Assembly: GCA_900554225.1 (NCBI GenBank)
Contig: USGH01000070.1
Coordinates: 1-11,096, forward strand
Direction: 5' to 3'
From: an uncultured Eubacteriales bacterium
GTDB taxonomy: Bacteria > Bacillota > Clostridia > Oscillospirales > CAG-272
DNA length: 11,096 bases
The notes below the pieces were generated by a model that was given only the letters and a program-made list of their open reading frames with translations, ran no database searches and had not been told where the DNA came from. Both the position numbers and the translations under genes were made by a program. Below, in pieces: positions 6,559 to 11,096 of the stretch (within the stretch, counting starts at the first letter, position 1; each line of letters opens with the position of its first letter).

Positions 6559-7986
6559 ATGCGCGGCGATACGCTGGACGTGTATCCTGCGGGATATTCC
6601 GAACGGGCGATCCGGGTGGAGTTCTTCGGCGATGAGGTGGACCGAGTACTGGAATTCGATCCGCTCACCGGGAAGATCCTCCAGAGCCTCAATTATGTCG
6701 CCATCTATCCCGCCACCCACTACGTCATGGATCCTGCCGGCAAGGAGCTCTATATCGCCCGCATCGAGGAGGAGCTGGAGGATCGTCTTGCTTTTTTCCG
6801 GTCGCAGAATAAGCTCCTGGAGGCACAGCGGCTGGAGGAGCGCACCCGGTACGATATAGAGATGATCCGCGAGATCGGCTACTGCTCCGGAATCGAAAAT
6901 TATTCCGCCGTGTTCGCGGGACGGGAGCCCGGTTCCACACCGTATACGCTGCTCGACTATTTCCCGCGGGATTTCCTCCTTTTCGTCGATGAGAGCCACG
7001 TCACCATTCCACAGGTCAGCGGCATGAGCGGCGGGGATCGCGCACGGAAGGAAAATCTCGTCGAGTACGGATTCCGCCTGCCCTCCGCGTATGACAATCG
7101 GCCGCTCCGCTTCGATGAGTTTGAGAAAAAGCTGAACCAGACCATTCTCGTTTCCGCTACGCCTGCCGAATATGAGCTGTCTCATTCGGCGCAGGTCGTG
7201 GAGCAGATCATCCGTCCGACGGGACTGGTCGATCCCGAGGTGGAGGTGCGTCCGATCGAGACACAGGTGGACGACGTACTGTCTGAGATCCGTGCCAGAA
7301 CCGCCCGTGGAGAACGCGTTCTTGTCACCACGCTCACCAAGAAAATGGCAGAGGATCTCACCGAATATCTCGATGGTCAGGGCGTGCGCGTACAGTATAT
7401 CCACCACAACATAGATTCCATGGAGCGCACGGAGCTCATCCGCAATCTGCGCCTGGGCGTGTTTGACGTGCTGGTGGGGATCAATCTGCTGCGCGAGGGC
7501 ATCGACTTGCCGGAGGTCACGCTCGTCGCTATCCTTGATGCGGACAAGGAAGGGCTGTTCCGTTCTGCCCGGTCGCTGATCCAGATGATCGGACGTGCCG
7601 CACGGAATGCAAACGGCAAGGTCATCCTTTACGCCGACACGATCACGGATTCCATGAAAACCGCCATAGACGAAACGGAACGGCGGCGTACCATCCAGAT
7701 CGCGTACAACAAGGCGCATGGCATCACCCCGAAAACGATCGTCAAGCCGGTCGCGGATTCCATCGCCATCGCCGCGGAGGACGGGCACGGCACAAAGAAA
7801 TCCCGGCGCGGCAGACAGACCCAGAGTGGCGTCGAGGTGCTGCCCGTCGAGAAAAACGGCAGTATGCGCAAGGAGGATCGGATCGCGGCTCTGACCGAGG
7901 AGATGAAAAAAGCGGCAAAGGAACTCCGCTTCGAGGAAGCCGCCTACCTCCGCGACCGTATCCGCGAGCTCGAAGCGACAAAATAA
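6559..7986 (+). CDS. uvrB: UvrB 3' fragment (475 aa from an internal ATG)
   Basis: The downstream frame is open from 6517; the first in-frame ATG is 6559 (MRGDTLDVYPAGY), with a GGGG stretch upstream that might allow weak reinitiation. It contains GIENYS, VDESHVTIPQ (Walker B, DESH), ILVSATPAEYE, VLVTTLTKKMAEDLTEYL, GINLLREGIDLPEV and QMIGRAARNANGK (motif VI). A complete C-terminal UVR motif for UvrC contact follows (ALTEEMKKAAKELRFEEAAY, then LRDRIRELE). Family conservation is high up to the stop. Alone it lacks Walker A and the beta-hairpin, so it would not be a working UvrB. Confidence 0.8.
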   Translation: MRGDTLDVYPAGYSERAIRVEFFGDEVDRVLEFDPLTGKILQSLNYVAIYPATHYVMDPAGKELYIARIEEELEDRLAFFRSQNKLLEAQRLEERTRYDIEMIREIGYCSGIENYSAVFAGREPGSTPYTLLDYFPRDFLLFVDESHVTIPQVSGMSGGDRARKENLVEYGFRLPSAYDNRPLRFDEFEKKLNQTILVSATPAEYELSHSAQVVEQIIRPTGLVDPEVEVRPIETQVDDVLSEIRARTARGERVLVTTLTKKMAEDLTEYLDGQGVRVQYIHHNIDSMERTELIRNLRLGVFDVLVGINLLREGIDLPEVTLVAILDADKEGLFRSARSLIQMIGRAARNANGKVILYADTITDSMKTAIDETERRRTIQIAYNKAHGITPKTIVKPVADSIAIAAEDGHGTKKSRRGRQTQSGVEVLPVEKNGSMRKEDRIAALTEEMKKAAKELRFEEAAYLRDRIRELEATK

Positions 7987-8054
7987 CCGGCAATCGCGCA
8001 GGGGAAAACCGGCAAATCTCCCTTTCGGCGTACAGACCCCTGTCGGAAACGAAG

Positions 8055-8095
8055 AAATCCGCTCTTTCCCATGCAATACGGGATGGCGGATTTTT
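8055..8095 (+). terminator. Terminator after uvrB, between convergent genes
   Basis: AAATCCG (8055-8061) pairs with CGGATTT (8087-8093), with an inner TCCC/GGGA pairing (8067-8070 with 8080-8083) and T residues to 8095. The minus-strand side has a broken T run, so termination of the convergent pseudouridine synthase gene here is possible but weaker. Upstream, CAGGGG (7999-8004) and CCCCTG (8037-8042) could form a second stem. Confidence 0.8.
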
Positions 8096-8106
8096 GTTAT
8101 CTTATT

Positions 8107-8775
8107 TTATTCTCCCGGCATATCGGCGCAAAAGGTTACCGCTGCGCCCGTGTCGGGATCGGCAAAGGAGATCGCGCGGCACCACAAGGACAATCCGTGA
8201 TACGGAAGCCTTGCACCGTATTTTTTATCCCCCAGTAGCGGATGGCGGCGGCTAGCAAACTGTACGCGGATCTGGTGGGTTCGTCCGGTCTCCAGCACCA
8301 CTTCACATAAGGCGCATTTCCGATCCGCAACGGTTTGTTCACCAAGCACACGGTAGGTCAGGCGCGCGGATCTGGTGCCGTTTCGCGCACGATCGACAAC
8401 GAAGGACTGCTTTTTGCGCCGATCGAAGAACAACTCGTCCTCCATACTGCCGCTTGCGGGATCCGGCACCCCTTCACAGAGTGCGAGATAGGTTTTGGAG
8501 AAGCGATGAGACGTGATCTGCCCGGACAGCGCGGCGGCTGCGGATTTCGTGGTGGCGTAGACCATCACACCCCCGGTTGTCGCGTCGAGGCGATGGACGG
8601 GGTAGATGTGGGGCAGGGACAGCTGTGCGGAAAGAAGCTCCGGCAGTCCGTCTCCCGTCGGTGTGGATTCGGAAAGAACCCCACGCGGCTTGATGCAGAC
8701 CACGTAGGATTTCGTTTGCGCGAGCAGGGGGATCTCCGGTGCGGCAGACAGGTGCGTTTGATCCACGGCGTTCAT
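8107..8775 (-). CDS. RluA-family pseudouridine synthase
   Basis: This 222-residue cytosolic enzyme isomerises uridine to pseudouridine in rRNA or tRNA. The catalytic motif HRLDATTGG (61-69) has Asp64 as the expected nucleophile. Other family marks are the opening strand VVCIKPRGVLSE (25-36), SKTYLALCEG (93-102), LETGRTHQIRVQFA (161-174) and HPLLGDKKYG (178-187). It is shorter than RluD (about 325) because no N-terminal S4 domain is present, as in RluA- and TruC-like single-domain enzymes. Which RNA position it modifies is not readable. Its ATG overlaps the stop of the 65-aa gene as ATGA, so translation is probably coupled to that gene and both depend on the promoter at 9130-9158. Confidence 0.9.
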   Translation of the reverse strand: MNAVDQTHLSAAPEIPLLAQTKSYVVCIKPRGVLSESTPTGDGLPELLSAQLSLPHIYPVHRLDATTGGVMVYATTKSAAAALSGQITSHRFSKTYLALCEGVPDPASGSMEDELFFDRRKKQSFVVDRARNGTRSARLTYRVLGEQTVADRKCALCEVVLETGRTHQIRVQFASRRHPLLGDKKYGARLPYHGLSLWCRAISFADPDTGAAVTFCADMPGE

Positions 8776-8969
8776 TTTCTCCGTTTGCCGCGCAGGGTGA
8801 TATACATCATAAAGAGCGCGATGCAGACGATGGCGGCGATGATACCGAAATTGATGTCCCCGGTCGGCGGCGCGAAGGGTTCGATCTGCTGTAGGGACGA
8901 ATTTTCAAGATGCTGAAGCGGAAGAAGCACGGCGGTGAGTATACGCGGTAGAGATTTGTACATCTGCAT
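8772..8969 (-). CDS. Small single-pass membrane protein (65 aa), unrecognised
   Basis: The 65-residue frame begins at an ATG preceded by AGGAGG with 5 bases spacing on the minus strand, one of the best ribosome binding sites in the window. It overlaps the pseudouridine synthase start by ATGA. It has a short N-terminal part with a mildly hydrophobic patch (LTAVLLP, 11-17), a polar Gln/Glu/Pro middle, and one clear membrane helix (about 39-60: INFGIIAAIVCIALFMMYITLR). It ends in GKRRK; the positive tail predicts C-terminus in, N-terminus out. I recognise no family. Pairing of a small membrane protein with an RNA-modifying enzyme is odd; a shared transcript may be all that links them. Confidence 0.75.
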   Translation of the reverse strand: MQMYKSLPRILTAVLLPLQHLENSSLQQIEPFAPPTGDINFGIIAAIVCIALFMMYITLRGKRRK

Positions 8970-8998
8970 GGCTGCCTCCTTTGGAATAGATGTGTTCT

Positions 8999-9034
8999 GT
9001 ATAGGCTATACGCTATAGACCGCAAGGCGTGCGG
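8999..9034. repeat. Overlapping palindromes and hairpin in the minus-strand leader
   Basis: GTATAG-G-CTATAC (8999-9011) overlaps CTATA-CGC-TATAG (9006-9018), sharing the middle CTATAC arm. CCGCA/TGCGG (9020-9024 with 9030-9034) forms a tight hairpin next to them. All lie in the transcribed leader of the 65-aa gene, so they may act as an operator or as alternative RNA stems. Confidence 0.4.
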
Positions 9035-9129
9035 CCGGTACAGGGAGCGAAATAAAACCGTATATGGAATTAGACGGTGAAATTGTGAGGAAAAATCGGG
9101 AATCTTGTAAACAATCTGTAACCATCCTT

Positions 9130-9158
9130 ATTATACAGGATACATCGCGATTTGTCAA
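9130..9158 (-). promoter_or_regulatory. Perfect-consensus sigma-A promoter for the 65-aa/pseudouridine synthase operon
   Basis: On the minus strand, TTGACA (9158-9153) and TATAAT (9135-9130) are separated by exactly 17 bases; both hexamers are perfect. Transcription would start near 9123, leaving a leader of about 154 bases before the ATG at 8969. Confidence 0.85.
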
Positions 9159-9164
9159 GAGGGG

Positions 9165-9183
9165 ATTCATAAAAAATTCATAA
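9165..9183. repeat. Direct repeats ATTCATAA with 11-base period
   Basis: ATTCATAA occurs at 9165-9172 and 9176-9183, one helical turn apart, just upstream of the -35 of the minus-strand promoter (TTATGAAT when read in its direction). The arrangement suits an OmpR/PhoB-type activator or an AT-rich UP element. No other gene-like signal is seen between here and the plus-strand promoter at 9351. Confidence 0.4.
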
Positions 9184-9350
9184 GAAGGGCGGAAAAGTTT
9201 ACAATATCTTTCTGGATGAATCACAAAATGCGGACAATTGTAATTATTTGTAGAATGGTGGCGTCCGGCAGAGGCAAGAGGGCAAAACGAAAGAAATTGA
9301 CGATTTCCGCTCTTTGGGTAAAAAATTCGTAGAATATTTGCGCAATGTAC

Positions 9351-9379
9351 TTGCAAGTTGGAAATCGTTATATTATAAT
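9351..9379 (+). promoter_or_regulatory. Sigma-A promoter for the first isomerase gene
   Basis: TTGCAA (9351-9356) and a perfect TATAAT (9374-9379) are separated by 17 bases. It leaves a long leader (about 9386-9610, 225 bases), in which the only feature noted is a 9-base near-tandem repeat AAGATAGAG/AAGATAGAA (9521-9538). A weaker TTGACG/TAAAAA pair lies at 9297-9324. Confidence 0.7.
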
Positions 9380-9610
9380 AAGACTGTAACGGAACGGAAC
9401 CGGGAATTGTGGAAAATACGAAACCGGATCACGACGCACAGGCAGCACATTCCGCGGACTTTACTTTTTGCGCTGTCTATGGCGGATGTACCGTCGCAAA
9501 ATGACGAAACCGAAACAAAGAAGATAGAGAAGATAGAATGGAAAAAGTCGCGCAATGCGGCAGAAGAATATGGTAGTACAATAAAGCTCTTGGAAAAGGA
9601 GGAGAAGAAA

Positions 9611-10471
9611 ATGCTGAACATAGGGATCACCACGCGGTCGTTCAACGGTTTGTCCGTGAAAGAGACGGCGGAGCAGATGCAGAAGGTCGGCTTCAAGTGT
9701 ACGGAGCTATGCTTTGTCCACAGCGATCTCGGCGGCTGGGCGTACAACGGGATCGGGGATCTCACAGGGATCACACCGGCGCGGGTATGCGAGGCTGCGG
9801 AGGAATTCCGTTCGCGCGGAATCGAAGTGACGTCGCTCGGGATGTTCACGGATCTGCGCAATCCGGACGATGAGGTGATGGCGCGGGAGAAGGAGTACAT
9901 TCTCCGGTACATCGACATGGCTGCGGAGGCGGGGATTCCGTATCTGGCAAGCGAATGCGGATTCACGCCGGGACAGCGCGGGATCAACGCGGATCGATAT
10001 GAGTCGGACTACGCGCGGATCAAGGAAACGCTCCGTTTCACGTGTCTGGAAGCGGAAGCACGTGGGGTACACATGGCTCTGGAGGCGTGCGTACTGGACG
10101 TGATTCCGTCGCCGCGCCGGTTGAAGACGCTGATCGAGGAGCTGGAGGCGGAGTCGGGTGTACGGCTCGGCGCGATGCTGGATCCGGCAAACTTCATTGC
10201 GGCGGAGGACGAGGAGGGTATGTTTCGTCATCTGAAGCACGACGTGTACTACTTCCACGGCAAGGATCGCAAGATCAACGCGACCTACGGCGTGAATCTC
10301 GGCGACGGCGACATCGATTGGCCCCGGTTCATGGAGCTGTATATGCGCTTCACGGACAAGGTGCCGTTCATTCTCGAATATGCGAACAAGGACAACTGTG
10401 CCGAAATCAAAGCCCGCGCGGAATCGGCATACGAGACGGCTTTGCAGAATATTTTAGGCAGATTGAATTGA
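9611..10471 (+). CDS. Sugar phosphate isomerase/epimerase family TIM-barrel protein
   Basis: This 286-residue protein of the xylose isomerase-like/AP endonuclease 2 fold is probably a metal-dependent ketose or inositol-derivative isomerase or epimerase in the cytosol. It starts MLNIGITTRSF, as in the family's first strand. Likely metal ligands lie on successive barrel strands: Glu158 (LEAC), Asp191 (LDPANF), His216 (YFHGKD) and Glu256 (ILEYANKD). GDGDIDW (231-237) is a typical loop of sugar isomerases of this fold. The start at 9611 has AGGAGG 8 bases upstream (9597-9602). The frame continues open for 99 codons upstream but spans the promoter and is polar and non-homologous, so it is leader. 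A second family member follows after 280 bases, suggesting a sugar or polyol catabolic locus running past the window edge. The substrate is unknown. Confidence 0.88.
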   Translation: MLNIGITTRSFNGLSVKETAEQMQKVGFKCTELCFVHSDLGGWAYNGIGDLTGITPARVCEAAEEFRSRGIEVTSLGMFTDLRNPDDEVMAREKEYILRYIDMAAEAGIPYLASECGFTPGQRGINADRYESDYARIKETLRFTCLEAEARGVHMALEACVLDVIPSPRRLKTLIEELEAESGVRLGAMLDPANFIAAEDEEGMFRHLKHDVYYFHGKDRKINATYGVNLGDGDIDWPRFMELYMRFTDKVPFILEYANKDNCAEIKARAESAYETALQNILGRLN

Positions 10472-10751
10472 GGGAACGGGGGAACGAGGAGCACGGGACG
10501 CTTCTTCCAGCGTTGGCAAGAGCTTTTATAAAAAAAGTATGGGTGACTGGATTTCGTGAGTGCGGGTCTATGGTTGCCTGGATTGTTTTTGCAGCGCGTT
10601 TTTTATGAAGCGAACATGCTGTCGCAGGCGTTTTGGACTGCGGGTTCTTTGTATCCTGGTGAGCTTGTGCTGCCCTTGATTTTATGGGTGGTGCCGATCC
10701 TCAATCTTTGAAAATTTAAGATAGAAAATTTCATCCGAAAAGGAGAGTTTT
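10472..10751 (+). other. Gap between the two isomerase genes
   Basis: No convincing terminator is present; a 5-bp ACGCT/AGCGT stem (10499-10503 with 10510-10514) lacks a T run. A 51-codon hydrophobic frame from GTG 10556 to TGA 10709-10711 has no clear ribosome binding site. Two copies of GAAAATTT (10710-10717 and 10724-10731) precede the next ribosome binding site. No good promoter is seen, so the second gene may be read from the first gene's transcript. Confidence 0.45.
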
Positions 10752-11096
10752 ATGATTAAGTTGGGTGTGAACAGTGTACTGTTCAAGACGGTATCGTTCC
10801 GTGAAGCGGCGGAAGCGATCAAGAAGTGCGGCTACGACGGAGTGGAAATCTCCGCGATTGCCGGAATGTGCGAGCATCTGAACCTGTCCGCATGGAAGGA
10901 ACAGGCTGCTGAGCTGCGTGCCATTCGTGACGAATTGGAGCTTCCCTTCCTGTCCACGGAGGTTGCTTCCCGTGACAGAGAGCGGCTGCTGACTGCCTTT
11001 GAGGCATGTGCGGAAATCGGGATTCCGATCGTGAACATCGGTCCCGGCGGCACGATGAACGATGAGGACAGCCTGAAGGCGGCGATCGCGGAAACC
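10752..11096 (+). CDS. Second sugar phosphate isomerase/epimerase (5' part, runs off the window)
   Basis: The frame is open for 115 codons to the window edge. The start ATG 10752 has AGGAGAG (10741-10747) upstream. The sequence shows the N-terminal half-pattern of the xylose isomerase-like TIM barrel: a first strand MIKLGVNSVLF, the helix SFREAAEAIKKCGYDGVEI (15-33), then ELELPFLSTE and ACAEIGIPIVNIGPGG, the last being a strand-loop typical of the family. It is a diverged paralogue of the gene before it: both share the layout initial strand, EAAE or ETAE helix, G(F/Y) turn, E, but little identity. The metal ligands lie beyond the edge. Confidence 0.82.
   Translation, partial: MIKLGVNSVLFKTVSFREAAEAIKKCGYDGVEISAIAGMCEHLNLSAWKEQAAELRAIRDELELPFLSTEVASRDRERLLTAFEACAEIGIPIVNIGPGGTMNDEDSLKAAIAET

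Larger units (their letters stand above)
6039..7986 (+). pseudogene. uvrB: Excinuclease ABC subunit UvrB, interrupted by a deletion and frameshift
   Basis: UvrB is the damage-verifying helicase-like subunit of nucleotide excision repair; it receives damaged DNA from UvrA and recruits UvrC. The gene can be read almost end to end (159 + 489 residues), but the frame breaks at about 6516. After EEYKRQVL the family normally has about 21 residues (an SLR.GME.-type helix) before YDRND. Here YDRND follows immediately, one base out of frame, so about 62 bases are missing and translation stops at TGA 6519-6521. The lost part sits near the start of the UvrA-binding domain 2. No other lesion is visible, so the change is recent or a sequencing/assembly artefact. 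ATG 6039 (MKDQFQ) matches the family N-terminus, though its ribosome binding site is weak. A LexA-like box and promoter lie upstream and a terminator downstream. Confidence 0.85.

Noticed and set aside
6507..6560. Programmed ribosomal frameshifting in uvrB
   Set aside because: A frame slip would still leave about 21 conserved residues missing, and no slippery heptamer or downstream stimulatory structure stands out.
7985..8015. Direct repeat AACCGGCAA (7985-7993 and 8007-8015) after uvrB
   Set aside because: It is short, with no target duplication, inverted ends or further copies, so there is no support for a mobile element or attachment site.
6448..8076. 542-codon minus-strand frame opposite uvrB
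   Set aside because: It is antisense to well-conserved UvrB sequence, crosses the uvrB terminator, and has no ribosome binding site or domain.

Overview
The window looks like chromosomal DNA from a fairly GC-rich Bacillota, most likely a gut-type Clostridia (Oscillospirales-like). The clues are strong AGGAGG-type ribosome binding sites, sigma-A promoters with 17-base spacers, a Gram-positive-style LexA box before uvrB, a DUF4358 lipoprotein beside an SGNH hydrolase, and a Clostridia-type orphan homologue of the F420 glutamate ligase CofE. Function calls rest on motifs and on remembered family patterns; no search was run.

Layout. The 3' end of an unrecognised gene (1-57) and its terminator are followed by a CofE-like ligase (216-1406) with its own promoter and terminator. 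A promoter at 1764 drives a two-gene envelope operon: a membrane-anchored SGNH hydrolase and a DUF4358 lipoprotein. It ends at a bidirectional terminator shared with a convergent EamA-type drug/metabolite transporter (3714-4670, minus). A structured-looking leader then precedes a 293-residue protein (5061-5942) that resembles the first RecA-like domain of type III restriction (Res) helicases but lacks the recognisable ATPase motifs. Directly after its stop codon lie a LexA-like box and the uvrB promoter. uvrB (6039-7986) is interrupted by a loss of about 62 bases and a frameshift; the rest of it looks intact. On the minus strand (8107-8969) a 65-residue single-pass membrane protein overlaps an RluA-family pseudouridine synthase by ATGA, downstream of a promoter with perfect consensus hexamers. 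The window closes with two tandem sugar phosphate isomerase/epimerase TIM-barrel genes (9611-10471, and 10752 to the edge).

The genes are mostly independent short transcription units, not one pathway. Functional links are clear only for the SGNH/DUF4358 pair, the 65-aa/pseudouridine synthase pair and the isomerase pair. The best candidates for something undescribed are the motor-dead Res-like protein with its leader, and the coupled 65-aa membrane protein. The most concrete anomaly is the broken uvrB. No insertion sequence, CRISPR array, rRNA or tRNA gene was seen.
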